Source: Apis mellifera (Eukaryota > Arthropoda > Insecta > Hymenoptera > Apidae). Taken from it: a stretch of 64,000 nt of DNA. Every line of letters starts with the position of its first letter. The stretch's first letter is position 1. The DNA lies in the NCBI RefSeq assembly GCF_003254395.2, contig NC_037638.1, positions 22,769,352-22,833,351 of the forward strand. The letters run 5' to 3'. Positions 12,032 through 24,169 of the stretch are shown here, piece after piece. The position numbers and the translations under genes were made by a program. A model generated the notes under the pieces. The model worked only from the letters and a program-made list of their open reading frames with translations, was not told the origin of the DNA and made no database searches.

Positions 12032-13186
12032 TTATCTATTTGCAACACGCTTTTTTTTTCTTTGTAAATATTCTTGGATATTATCGTATTTTCTTTTATA
12101 TAAAATTGAAAATAAATTTTGTTGAATACTATCCTTTTTTAATACTTTCCAATAATTATTTAATTGATTTAATTTGTAATTTGTTCCATCACATAATATA
12201 AAATTGTTGTCTTTAAATTCATAAATTTTAAATCCAAGTTCATCTAATATCCATAAATTATTTTCATAAAAATAAAATTCTATTGGTTCATTATCTGTAA
12301 TTATTGATTGTATATATAATACTTCAATATTTGACTTTGATGTATTATTAATTATATATACTAATAATAATGAATTATTATAGAAGCTTATTATAGCTAA
12401 AGATGAAGTTGTATTAAATGCTGAAAGTTTTAAATGCTTAACAGGTAAAACTTCAACAGATTCTTCTAAATTGCAATTATGAAGTTGTTCATTAAACTTT
12501 TCAATATCTCTTTTAGGTATTTTATTATGAAAATTAACACATAATAATTCTTTTCCAATCTTGTAATCCCATAATATAAACATTCCATCTCCTCCACAAG
12601 ATATTAAAATACTTTTATCATGAGGTAATTCTAAAATGTTTGTTACAAATTTTGTATGTCCTAAACAATAGGATACAATATTATATGAATTTGGAAACAT
12701 GGATACTCTTATTTTTTCATCTCTATCTGTTGTAATAATATATTTTTCATCTTCTGTAATTAATATATCAAGTAACATTGACAAATGTCCTAAGAGTAAA
12801 ACTTCATTATCAGACTGTTTATTAGAAAAAAGATAAGCATCTCCTGTTTTATCTGCAACAACTATATTATTATTTGGAGTAAATTGCACTTTGCTAGCAG
12901 CTCTGGGAAGTATTTTATTTAATAAAAGATTTTGACTTTTTCTTTCATATAAACACAATTGTTTACGATTTGTACAAACAAAAAAATATTTGCCATCATT
13001 TGAAAACATTATATTTGTAATCATGTGAAAAGCTTCAATATTTGTATTATTATGCACATCAATTTTTTTATCATTTATCAATTTAGGTAAAGAAATTTTT
13101 GTTTCCATATCGTTCTTAATATTATATATTATAATTTGTTCATTATTACATATTATAACATCTGATTCGTATATGCAAAAACTCAT
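12032..13186 (-). CDS. wuho: wuho / WDR4, non-catalytic subunit of tRNA m7G46 methyltransferase
   Basis: A WD40 propeller protein that pairs with METTL1/Trm8 to make 7-methylguanosine at position 46 of tRNA; in Drosophila it is also needed in germline and genome stability. A single exon of 384 residues, near the usual family length. Visible WD repeats include the family-typical TTDRDEKIRVS (about residues 152-162) followed by GHTKFVTNI and a GGDGMFILWDY blade (about 199-209). These two motifs together are characteristic of Trm82/WDR4. The C-terminus is Lys/Arg-rich (RKKKRVANR), possibly a nuclear localisation signal. It is intronless, unlike its neighbours. It is divergent from the ceramidase gene (891 bp between start codons). 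Confidence 0.9.
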   Translation of the reverse strand: MSFCIYESDVIICNNEQIIIYNIKNDMETKISLPKLINDKKIDVHNNTNIEAFHMITNIMFSNDGKYFFVCTNRKQLCLYERKSQNLLLNKILPRAASKVQFTPNNNIVVADKTGDAYLFSNKQSDNEVLLLGHLSMLLDILITEDEKYIITTDRDEKIRVSMFPNSYNIVSYCLGHTKFVTNILELPHDKSILISCGGDGMFILWDYKIGKELLCVNFHNKIPKRDIEKFNEQLHNCNLEESVEVLPVKHLKLSAFNTTSSLAIISFYNNSLLLVYIINNTSKSNIEVLYIQSIITDNEPIEFYFYENNLWILDELGFKIYEFKDNNFILCDGTNYKLNQLNNYWKVLKKDSIQQNLFSILYKRKYDNIQEYLQRKKKRVANR

Positions 13187-14077
13187 GATTATAAAATGAA
13201 TTTTTATAAAAAAAATGCAAATAATTTTATTATATTTTGTATATGATTAATCAAATAGTTTATGTATACTTAAAAACTATTATATTATTATTATGTTATA
13301 TAAGATTTCTTATGTATTTCTTATTCTTAAAATGAATTCACTTTTTATATGTATTAATTATTAATATTTCTAAAAATCAATTTTAATTTTATGCAAAAAA
13401 TTCCATATATACAATATATACAATATGATATAATCTAGTACATTGTAATATAAATTATATTAATAGTACCAACTTATAAGAAGAAATTATAAGTGAATAA
13501 AAATTTTGGGGAATTAAATAGTTTCAAAATAATATTTTTTAAACTTATATTATTTTTTTTATTTTTCATATTGTAAATTAAAAATTAATGCTAATATAAA
13601 TATATATATCATTAATTATATATAAGTAATATTTTTATATATACTTACGTACATATACCGATTTCTAATCCTATCTAATATCTCATAGTATATGATTGTA
13701 TTCTATGCAGTGGATTAATAACTCTTTGTCTTAAAAGAAAAATATAAACAAGATGTTAATTAAACCTATGAATATTATATTTTTTAAATATTTTTTGATT
13801 AATAAATTGGAATAAATATTTATCATGTACAATAGTTATTAATAGTCATTAAAATGTATAAAAGTTATATGAAATGATAATGTATTATTAATATAAAAGG
13901 TAAAAAGATTCTATAAATTTCATTTTGATTCGTATAATTATTAATTAAAATTTTAATTTAATAATTAATTTCTATATTATTAAAATTAAAAATTATTAAT
14001 TACAGATTACAGATTAAAAATCTGACATTTGTAAATTTTTTTATTGATAAAAATTAAATAAAATCACGTATTTCAAT
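13187..14077. promoter_or_regulatory. divergent interval between wuho and alkaline ceramidase
   Basis: 891 bp, AT-rich throughout, between two divergent start codons. It must hold both promoters. I see no TATA-plus-initiator arrangement or other motif that stands out from the base composition, and no additional open frame. Confidence 0.45.
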
Positions 14078-15134
14078 ATGTGGAAGCCGTTTGAAGCTGG
14101 TAGTTCACCAATTGATTGGTGTGAACGCAATTATAGTATTTCTTCTAGTATTGCAGAATTTATGAATACAGTTTGTATTTTTTGTATTTTAAAATAATAA
14201 AAATAAAATTTTTTATTAATTTTTAATAAAAATTTTTAACAAAAACTAATATAATATTTTTATTTACAGCTGAGTAATGTAGTATTTTTATTACTTCCTC
14301 CTGTTCTTATGCATCTCTTTAGAGACTATGGTCGATTTATAAATCCTGGTATTCATATAATTTGGTTTTTATTAATGATAGTAGGTCTTAGTAGTGCATA
14401 TTTTCATGCTACTTTATCTCTTATAGGTAAGTAATAATAGATTATAAATTTGTAAAACAATAAATAAATAAATAAAATTATTTATTATTTTATTATAGGA
14501 CAATTGCTAGATGAATTAGCAATTTTATGGGTATATATGGCTGGTTTTTGTATGTTTCTTCCAAGAAGATATTTTCCAAATATTTTACATAATGATAGAA
14601 AACTTCTTGCTATATGTGCAACTTTACCAACTTTGATTGCAACTGGTTTATCTTTTATACATCCTGCAATAAATGCATTTGCTTTAATGAGTCTTGGTAT
14701 ACCTGCATTTGGATTTATGATCATTGAATTAAAAAGGTAAAATTCTCAATTAATATCTATATAATTTTATGATGTAATATCTAATTACATCATCATGCAT
14801 GCTTTTCTTAAGGACAAAATCAATGAGAGTTTATAGGTTGGGTTTACGATGTGGTGCTGTATGGTTATTAGCAGTTGCTTGTTGGTTGAATGATCGTTTA
14901 TTTTGTGATACTTGGTTGAACCTGAATTTCCCTTATTTACATGCACTTTGGCATTTGTTTATTTTTATTGCAAGTTATACAGCAGCTGTACTTTTTGCAT
15001 ATTTTTCTGTAAAAGAGGAAAAACCACAGCAATCACCAGTATTAAAATATTGGCCAAAGGATGATTTTGAACTTGGTATACCATATGTGACTATTAGAAG
15101 TTACGTTAAACTAGATATTAATACAAATATATAA
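14078..15134 (+). CDS. bwa: alkaline ceramidase
   Basis: A seven-helix membrane enzyme of the ER/Golgi that hydrolyses ceramide to sphingosine and fatty acid. Four exons (14078-14170, 14270-14426, 14499-14736, 14813-15134) join in frame to 269 residues, the usual size. The N-terminal DWCERNY...SIAEFMNTLSN motif is the ceramidase family signature. The candidate zinc site is built from His in SSAYFHATLSL (about residue 72) and the HALWH pair (about 213-217), with an Asp in GQLLDE (about 88). At least six hydrophobic helices are visible. The tail is cytosolic and polar. It is convergent with PTPS (547 bp between stops). Two further sphingolipid-related functions in this window (ceramidase here, CERT at 21.7-24.2 kb) look coincidental. 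The symbol follows Drosophila brain washing, the alkaline ceramidase there. Confidence 0.95.
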
Positions 15135-15681
15135 TTATTAACTAAATTATAAAGGCTGTTTTGCATTTATTAGATAATGACAAGTGATTTAAAGTAAAAT
15201 ATATTATTTATATTACTTATTTAAAATTTTAATTTTATATCAAGATTTTTATAAATAAGAAATTTATATACTATAATTTACATATATATAATCTTTATAT
15301 TAATCAATCTTAAAAAATTTATTTTTTTTAAATTGGTTTTTACTATTCTAATTATTATTTTTTATATAATTGTATGTAATTAACAAATTAATAGACATGT
15401 GTAAGACATTTTTAGAAATGCAATATTAAGATAATATACAAAAATATCTTTCTTTTGAAGTGTGAATTCATATTACTGTAACATATTTGTATATTGAAAA
15501 AAGGAATGAATGTAATAGTAATTTAGTATTTTTTTTACAACCTTATACCATTATTGATAAATCTTTGTATTTATTCTTATAATATGGGTTAAGTAAAGAT
15601 ATTTTTAAATCAATAAACATTTCTTTTAAAAAATAAAATTTTTATTTAATCTTTAATTAAATATCAAAAAAAATTAACAGT
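15135..15681. other. shared 3' interval of ceramidase and PTPS
   Basis: 547 bp between two convergent stop codons, low-complexity AT-rich DNA that should contain both 3' UTRs and polyadenylation sites. No coding potential seen. Confidence 0.5.
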
Positions 15682-16229
15682 TTATTTTTTTTCTCCTCTA
15701 TAAATAACAATATTCTTATCAGTTTCAAAAATCTTAACTTCATATAAAAGATCTGAATTTGGCATAATTTTTTTTAATTCATTAAAAACATAAATGGCTA
15801 CATTTTCAGTAGTAGAAATGATATTTTTAAAATAAGGTACATCTTTATCCAAATTTTTATGATCTAATTGATCCATTAATACTTTTTTCATATATAATTT
15901 TAAATCTGATATATTCATGACCATACCTGTTATAGGATCCACAGGTCCACATACAGTCACTTCAACTAAAATAAAATGTAATAAGAATTTGTACACATTA
16001 ATATTCTAATAATATTTACCTGTATAATTATGACCATGTCCCCAATAATTGTTACATTTTCCGTATATTTTTTTATTTTCTTCTTCAGTTAAATTTTCAC
16101 TGAAAAATATTCTTGTTTATTAAATAGAAAATTTTAGATAGAAATAAATAATATATCTATATACTTGTGTAAACGGTGACAGCTGGATATTACTTCTTTT
16201 CTTGTTAAATAAGCGATTGGGCGTTCCAT
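15682..16229 (-). CDS. pr: 6-pyruvoyl-tetrahydropterin synthase
   Basis: Second enzyme of tetrahydrobiopterin synthesis: converts 7,8-dihydroneopterin triphosphate to 6-pyruvoyl-tetrahydropterin; in flies it is the purple eye-colour gene. Three exons (16165-16229, 16020-16099, 15682-15965) join in frame to 142 residues, close to the human length of 145. Zinc ligands are the His of SSCHRLH (residue 19) and the two of GHGHNY (about 43 and 45); the catalytic Cys lies in GKCNN. The LDHKNLD motif (about 80) supplies the Asp-His pair, and STTENVA with a later Glu fits the pterin-anchoring site. All catalytic positions are intact. It is divergent from Arp2. Confidence 0.96.
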
Positions 16230-17066
16230 GTATATTTTTAATATAATTTCTTAAAATTTTAAATATGAAAAATTCAGAAAAAATTATTCAAGATTATTTA
16301 AAAAAATCACTTAATTATTATTCGTTTCTTATAATTATGTGTATATTTATATATTTTATATATTTTAAAATTATTAATATATGATATCTTTAGTTATTTA
16401 AATAACTTGTTTAGAATATATATCATTAATTTATCTAAAATAATAAATAAACTTTGGATTTAAAAAAATCTAATCCTAATTTAACGATAGAAGTTTAGTG
16501 CAAGATGAAATTATGTTGCCATTTATCACTCAATAGGTGGTATGAATGACATATTTAAAAAAGTTTAAATAATTTATTAATTTTATTCTTTTTAAAATAA
16601 TAACAAATATAGACATTGATATTTAATAATATGATTAAAATAAAAAAGATATTTTAATTATACGAAATTTTTTTTTTTTGATATATGACAAAATCTTTGT
16701 ATTATTTCTTTCTTTCAAATATTATATACATATATACAAAAAATCAAGAATTTAATGCAAAATAATAAGAAAACAATATGTATTTTTGATTTTTAATTGA
16801 TTAGTCAATATTTATTTGAATATTATTAATTATACATACAAAATAAATTATTTTTGTTTATATAAGTAGATATATATATTAAAAAAATTGCAAGAATTGT
16901 AGACCTCTATTGGCATGTCAGATGAACTAGTAAATCTAAACGTCTGGGGATGATACCGGTAACGCCCTAGATCTTATAACAATTAATCATCTCACGGAAT
17001 GTGCAATGTTTAATGTATATTGATATAAAAAACACAAAATATCCGTTTAAATAATCATATTGAAAA
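16230..17066. promoter_or_regulatory. divergent interval between PTPS and Arp2
   Basis: 837 bp between divergent start codons. Most is A/T. A GC-richer patch at about 16895-17010 (including GATACCGGTAACGCC) lies just upstream of Arp2 and is the probable Arp2 promoter/5' UTR. No other gene is apparent. Confidence 0.5.
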
Positions 17067-19831
17067 ATGGATAGTAAAGGCAGAAAGATTATTGTTTGTG
17101 ATAACGGAACAGGGGTAAGGTTAATTTTATTTTTATTTCTTGATTTCTATTTATTTTATATATTTTATCTTATATATTTTTCTTCTCATTACTAACAAGA
17201 TAACATTATTTTGCAGTTTGTAAAATGTGGATATGCAGGAGCAAATTTTCCAGCACACATATTTCCATCTATAGTTGGACGTCCTATTATCAGAGCTGTC
17301 AATAAAATAGGAGACATTGATGTGAAGGTATATTTTTTAATTTTCCAACAATAATAATGTAATATTTATTATATTTTTAATTAATTATTTAAAAAATAGT
17401 CATAAATATAATGTATAGTTAATATTTATTGTTTTATATTTAATATGTATTTTTTCTATGTTATTAAAATATATTGTATATTTTCTTTAAAATAAAATAA
17501 ATTTTCATTCTATTTAAAAAAAAAATTAAAAATTGAATTGAATATGAATGTAAATATAAATATAAATAATCTTAAATTTGAAAAATCTTAAATTTTGTTT
17601 AATTAAACATAAAAATAAAATCATAATTTCTTCTTAAGTTATTAATAAATTTACTTAATTTTCAGCAAGAATATTGTATTCGTGTAAGTCACTTCATAAT
17701 ATTACACTGTGTGCTCCAGAATTTAAATCCGATTGAAAATGCATTTGTCATTCATTAACCTTGTTTACTAACTAATATTAAAATGGATTGTACATATTAA
17801 AAGTAAGATAGTATTTTTATAATTATTGGAATATAATATTTTTATTGAGGATTTGACTAATAATTGACAATCATAAAATTATATTTTTTATTTCAATGAT
17901 TTATAATACATTTAATGTATTATAAATTTTTTTTCTATTTATTGTTATTGAATAAATGTAAAAAATAAAATATTATAGAGTAGAATGTTACAAAAAGATT
18001 ATATTTTTAATTATATGTAAATTAAGTGTGAATTTTTATATATATATTTTTAATATTATTTAATATATTTGTGCTTTCACATTTGCTCTCATAGGATGTG
18101 CTTAATATGCCTGTAAGTTTGCATTTTTTAATATTAATATTTATATTTATCAATATTATATTAGCATTTATTAAAGAATTATTTTAAAGCAATAAATAAT
18201 TTTCATATTTATTATATATAATTACAAATAAGATTCTTTTAATATTTTATTTTGTTTTATTTTTATTCATGTATATTATAATAATTTATTTAGTATTCTA
18301 TGATAATAAGAATATTAAAAAATTAAAATAATGTTAAATAAATTTTTGATAATTATAATTTAGAAATTTTATAGTTAATTCAATTCTCAATTATTTCATC
18401 AAAAATTAAAATGTGTGTTAAATTATTGAAATACTAACAATTAATATGTATATTTCATATGATAACAATGTATATAATCATATGTGTTTATTGTTTCATC
18501 ATAAGGATTTAATGGTTGGAGATGAAGCAAGTAAACTTCGTTCCATGCTAGAAATTAGTTATCCAATGCAAAATGGAATTGTTAGGTATGTGTATGAATA
18601 TATTTAATCTATGTATATTATGAAATATTTATTAAAATAATTAATAGAAATTGGGAAGATATGTGTCATGTATGGGATTACACATTTGGTAAAGAGAAGA
18701 TGAATATTAATCCTAGGGAATGTAAAATTTTACTGACTGAACCACCAATGAATCCAATTACAAATCGTGAAAAAATGATTGAGGTAAAATAATTATAAAT
18801 TATTTTTCTATAAAAATTTTTTTAATTTTATTATTTTTAATCTTTCTAATTATAATTGAACTACTTTAGGTAATGTTTGAAAAATATGGTTTTGCTGGTA
18901 CATATATTGCAATTCAAGCAGTACTTACATTATATGCTCAAGGATTGATCAGTGGTGTTGTAGTAGATTCTGGTGACGGAGTCACTCATATTTGTCCTGT
19001 ATTTGAAGAATATGCTTTACCTCATCTTACTCGACGATTAGATATAGCTGGTCGAGATATTACAATGTATTTAATAAAACTTCTCTTGTTACGTGGTTAT
19101 GCATTTAATCATTCTGCTGATTTTGAAACAGTTAGAATGTTAAAAGAAAAATTATGTTATATTGGTTATAATATTGAAACCGAAGAAAAGTTAGCTCTTG
19201 AAACAACTGTTTTAGTTGAATCATACACTGTAAGTAGAATTTATTTAATATGATAAATATAAAAAAATGATGATAGTTGTGGTAATAATTCATAAACTTT
19301 TTTAGCTTCCTGATGGAAGAGTAATAAAAGTAGGTGGAGAGAGATTTGCTGCACCAGAAGCTTTATTTCAGCCTCATTTGATAAATGTTGAAGCTCAAGG
19401 AATTGCTGAATTAGTATTCAGTACTATTCAAGCAGCTGATATTGATATAAGAAGTGAATTATATAAACATATTGTTTTAAGTGGTGGTAGTACGATGTAT
19501 CCTGGACTTCCATCTAGACTTGAAAGAGAAATTAAACAGCTTTATCTTCAAAGAGTATTAAAGAATGATACTTCAAAATTAAATGTAATTATATAATATT
19601 TTATATTTTCTTTGCAATTTTTTCTTAATAAATATAAATCTTATTCTAATGTTTTCTTAGAAATTTAAAATAAAAATTGAAGATTCTCCGCGACGCAAAG
19701 ATATGGTTTTCATGGGTGGTGCTGTATTAGCAGAAATTACAAAAGATCGTGAGTCAGTATGGATAACAAGAGAAGAATATGAAGAAAAAGGTCTTAGTGT
19801 ATTAAAAAAATTAGGTTCTTATGAACCATAA
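17067..19831 (+). CDS. Arp2: actin-related protein 2, Arp2/3 complex
   Basis: Arp2 forms, with Arp3, the actin-like template from which the Arp2/3 complex nucleates branched actin filaments. Seven constitutive exons (17067-17114, 17217-17327, 18506-18585, 18648-18783, 18870-19229, 19306-19584, 19661-19831) join in frame to 394 residues, the same as vertebrate Arp2. Nucleotide-cleft motifs are intact: CDNGTGFVKCGYAG near the start, VVDSGDGVTH (about 155), LSGGSTMYPGLPSRLE (about 300), and the GGAVLAE element near the C-terminus. Intron 2 is unusually long (about 1.2 kb) and contains two 18-bp phase-0 segments with consensus splice sites (17666-17683 and 18095-18112), listed separately. It is convergent with CERT, with 1.9 kb between stops. 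Confidence 0.98.
17666..17683 (+). CDS. Arp2: candidate Arp2 cassette microexon a
   Basis: Preceded by TTAATTTTCAG and followed by GTAAGT. The 18 nt would add QEYCIR between exon 2 (ends DVK) and exon 3 (begins DLMVGDEA), keeping phase 0. Seen directly: splice consensus, length and phase. Inference: alternative use. From memory, vertebrate ACTR2 has an isoform with a five-residue insertion, making this plausible. Confidence 0.62.
18095..18112 (+). CDS. Arp2: candidate Arp2 cassette microexon b
   Basis: Preceded by TTTGCTCTCATAG and followed by GTAAGT. The 18 nt would add DVLNMP at the same protein position as microexon a, again in phase 0. The matching lengths and identical donors suggest two alternatives for one loop. 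Expression was not testable here. Confidence 0.6.
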
Positions 19832-21703
19832 AAAAAAAAAAAATAATGAAATATATACAAAAATATATATACTTTTTTTTATATTTAAAGTTGTTCCAAA
19901 GTGCAAAGTTTTTATATTTTATATTCACAATTCATTTATATCGAATTGTTTTAAGTATCTAGGCTGAATATAATCAGAATAATATAAGTTTAAAAAATAC
20001 TAGATTTTTAAATTTTAAAATTAATTTTATTTAATATATATATTTCTATAAACGTATGATTATATTGGGTTTAAATATTATTAAATTTAATTTTCATTAA
20101 ATTTAATATAAGTTGACTTGAATTTTACAAAAACCAAAAACTATTTTTTGGATATGTATAATACATAAACATATTTGTGAACGATACATTGTAAATATAT
20201 TGTTTATTAATATTTTTTTTTATATTCAATACAATTTTTATCAATAGACTTATATTATTGTAAAAAATTGTATTGTTTTAGTTTACAATTAATGTAATGT
20301 CCAATTTAAATATTGTATCCATATAAAATTTTGATTTGTTAACATAATGGCTAAAATTAAATAATTAGATCTATGAATATTATAATAATATTTAACTTTT
20401 AATTTATTTTTATTCTACTATACATAAAAATATTTTATATTATTTTAGTAAATTTTTATATTATAATTAAAATTTTTGTTACGAGATTTTCTAGTTTAAA
20501 ATGTTATTTTTTATATAATGCTTTTAAAAAAAAGTATTTAAAACTATAATTTTTAAATAAATTATATATTTTTAATTTTGGCCATTATTTTAATTTACAA
20601 TAGTTTATAAGAGAATAGAAAAAAATTTTTATATCTCTATATTCTTCTTTCATATTTTGAAACTGAAATTATTGAAGTAAAATTCAGATTTCAATATACT
20701 AAAAGTAAAGAATATGAGACAAAAAAGTATTTTATATAAAAAATATAAAAAAAATGTACATATACATATATAAATATATATGATTTTTTTTTAAATTAAG
20801 TTGAATAATTTGTAGAAATAAATTTATTTCTTACAAAAATTTTTTGACCTTTAATTTCAAAATTCTATATTTTTTTAATTACATATTTCATCATTAATAT
20901 GTACATCAAAAAATTTTCGTTATTTATAAAAAATATAAAATTATATATAAATAAAAAAATATCAAATTAATAAATATATAATTTTCACAATGATAGGAAT
21001 GAACAAAAATTAATATAATAGATGCAAAATAATTACAGCAAATCTACAACAGTCTTTATTATGTTTTCCCATTTGACCTTTATACTGTATATCAATGTAT
21101 TATACATTTTATGTATAAATAAAAATAACAATATAATTTGTATTATACAGTTTCATATTTAATTGGATATATAATATAACAATAGATAAATGTGTATATA
21201 TTCAATTTGTTAAGATTTGTACAAGTGACTTGCGACAGCATTCTGTATAACAATAAAGTAACAAGCTGTTATTTAAAGGAGTAAATATAATTTACAAACA
21301 GTATTTTAGCGCATGCGTTCCGCGTTATAAAGTTATTCTTGGAAGTATATGTACCCTTACGCTTTAATAAATCACTTTCAATGTAACAGTTTATATCCTA
21401 TTTTACTAAGCTGTGAATATATACATATATATTATAATATTATAATATATACATATATATTACATATATATTATAATATTATAATATATATGTATATATA
21501 TTACACATCAATTATGTTAAGCAAATAAAAAAAATAGTATATAAAACACTTTCATTTATAGTTAGGAGAATTTTTGTTTTTGAATTTCTATTTTTTAATT
21601 TCTGATTTCTTCTTTAATATATTAATACATTAAGAGCATGAAAATGCTTCGATGTAATAGATGAAGAATTGGATGGAAAATATGAAAATTCTATCAATTA
21701 TTC
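19832..21703. other. shared 3' interval of Arp2 and CERT
   Basis: 1.9 kb between convergent stop codons. It is A/T low complexity that probably holds long 3' UTRs of both genes. It contains an AT tandem/palindromic repeat at 21419-21505 and one GC-richer patch at 21305-21365 with GCGCATGCG. No open frame of interest. Confidence 0.5.
21419..21505. repeat. duplicated AT-rich palindromic repeat
   Basis: A unit of about 28 bp (ACATATATATTATAATATTA then TAATATAT) occurs twice, about 40 bp apart, flanked by shorter versions. Each unit is nearly self-complementary, so the region could form hairpins. It lies in the CERT 3' flank. Confidence 0.7.
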
Positions 21704-24169
21704 TTAGAATATAATTGGTTTATCCTTACACTGCTCAATACAAAAGCTAGTAAAACGTTTAAGGAACTTTGGATACTCCCTTTTATAAACAGCACGTAGA
21801 ACAGATGCTGGAGCCCATCCACCAGGATTAACTATAATAAAAATAAAAAAAAAAAAAATAATTAATTATAGAAAGATATGTATTATTAGTATATTAAATG
21901 AAAAATGATATAATACAAACCAACAGAACAATAAGTTATTTTGCATGTTAAATTTTCTCTTTTTATTTCTTCTTCATCTTTTGGAGGATCAATGAAAGTT
22001 TGACACACAAGACAAACAGTTAGATAAACCCTTACACATTTTCCAGTGTTTGGCTATAAATATTTTAATATATGTATATAAAGATGTTTATATATATGCA
22101 TATATAAAAATTGCTAAAATTGTATAAAAATTTACCGGAAAATCAGGGTGTTCTGTACTATGATTACAAACTATCCATAAATCATGTGCATCGGGATCTT
22201 GATCATCAGAAACTCGACGCATATGTGACCAAAATAACGCGTCTCTTTGACTTGCTGGCCAAATTCGCTTATGCGTTTGTAGAAATATTAAAGTGTCTTT
22301 GGAAATGTGTTCTATTACAGTCATATCTTCAAGAGTAGCTTCCCATCCTGTTCTGTATTCAGGGCTGAAGAATATTTCGCAAACTTCATGACCCGTAACT
22401 CCTTTTACAACATGACAAGCTTTCAAAGGATCTACCACTAAACCATCTGCTTCTTCTTCACGTCTGTACATTCTCATATCACCATCTTCAGCAAATAATT
22501 GCCATCCACCAGCTCCTACTTCAAGACGTGCATAATGCAATTGTTCCATCGTTATTTTTTCTATCTAAAGATAATAATAATAAATCAAATAATATAACAT
22601 TGTGATTTAATTAATTAATTATATTTAAAACAAATAATTACCTCTGGCCAAAGTCTATGTTTAACTGCTGACATGATAGGAGTAGTTAAAACTGAAACTG
22701 ATTTTTGTTTCAAACGATCTCTCAATTGATTCTCTTCATCAATTTTATCTAATCCAGTTTCTACTGCATCATAGAATTCTTCATCACAGAGAGCACTATG
22801 TGGACCTTCCTTAAACATTAAATTGTTTGTTTACCTATATTATATATTTTTTTAAAATATATTTTTTTTTAAATATTATTTCATATAATTTAACCTCATA
22901 ATCTGGACCTCCATGAATAAGAACTCTAGGTCTTGGAGAATCACTTTGTTGCATTGTAACTTGCTCTTTTAGAGCTTTGTAAAGTTCTTGCACTTTTCGC
23001 TTTCTTTCAACTTCTTTTTCCCATCTACGACGCCATGCATCTTCTCGTTGTACCATTAATTCCACACAATGTTGTAATGTTGCTAAAACACCTTCGCTTG
23101 TTGCTTTAAATGTTATTGCTTCACCCTTAAAGTCTACAGATTGTTCAGCTGGATTAAACATTGTCTCAACTTTATTTTCTGAAACAAATATTTTCTACTC
23201 AATTACAAATAAAAAAAAAAAAAAAAGAAACAAAAAATAAACAGTTGTTTAAAACATAAAAGAAAATATAAAATAATTGAATATAAAACAAATGAATATA
23301 TATAAATGAAAATTATTACTTTATATACCTTTCATAGAAATATTTTTAGCATTCTCTGCACAATTATCAAAATATTTTTGTAAAGTATCAATTTGTTTGA
23401 TCAAAATATCTCTGAAAGTTTCAAGTTCTGCTAATTTCTCTTTTAATCCTCTAACTCCACGTTTAGTAAAACTACCTGCACTTGTAATAGATTGTGTATT
23501 TGATATAAGTGAAATGGCACTACCATGTCGTTTCAAACTATTTTCACTTCCATAACCAGATTCTGACTATATAAAATAAACAAATATATTTTTTAATTTA
23601 CATTTATTAAATTTATACATATATAATATAATATTTTCAATTTATATAATAAAATTTTAATACCTTATAAGATTTTAAAACATCTACCCAACGTTGCTTT
23701 TCCTCTGGATTACTTGCCCTTAAATACCATACTAAACAATCATTTACAGATACATCAAATCTACATTCATCAAATTCGTGAGCCTAATAAAACAAATAAT
23801 ATTGAGTAATATCATAAGTTATATAAAAATAATCAAAGAAATAAAATTATATAAAATTGATTTAAAATTATGATAAAATTTCATACTAATTCATACCTTA
23901 ATATTAGCTTTATATAGACTTATTGAACCTCGGCATCCAAATCCGCTGTCCTGTTCAGATTTGTAATAAGATAAAGTACCATCTTTGAGAACAATAAATC
24001 TAGTTTGCCAGCCATGTATATAATTTGTCCATTTGGATAATGTACCCTGAAGTTCTGGAACTACAACTCCATCCGAACCTTCTTCATCTACATCATCAGC
24101 ATCTATCTCTCCTTCCATACATTCGATATCGTCATTGGCAAGTCGAATTGTTTCTATTTCATCGGCCAT
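21704..24169 (-). CDS. cert: ceramide transfer protein CERT (PH-FFAT-START)
   Basis: Moves ceramide from ER to Golgi without vesicles for sphingomyelin-class lipid synthesis. Eight exons (23897-24169, 23664-23783, 23329-23566, 22895-23178, 22642-22809, 22136-22564, 21921-22053, 21704-21831) join in frame to 590 residues, near human length. Order: acidic N-terminus; PH domain (about 38-130, with GTLSKWTNYIHGWQTRFIVL) for Golgi PI4P; serine-rich segment (about 131-165, rich in Ser/Thr like the phospho-regulated region of human CERT); coiled coil (about 165-300); an FFAT-like EFYDAVE (about 316-322) for the ER receptor VAP; and a START domain (about 365-590) that binds ceramide. All domains appear complete. 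It is divergent from gp210 over a 651-bp promoter with DRE-like motifs. Confidence 0.96.

Noticed and set aside
14485..14724. 79-codon minus-strand frame over ceramidase exon 3
   Set aside because: Antisense to a coding exon with clear membrane-enzyme motifs on the plus strand.
16890..17010. GC-richer patch upstream of Arp2 as a tRNA gene
   Set aside because: No A-box/B-box pair or cloverleaf could be drawn; position fits promoter and 5' UTR.
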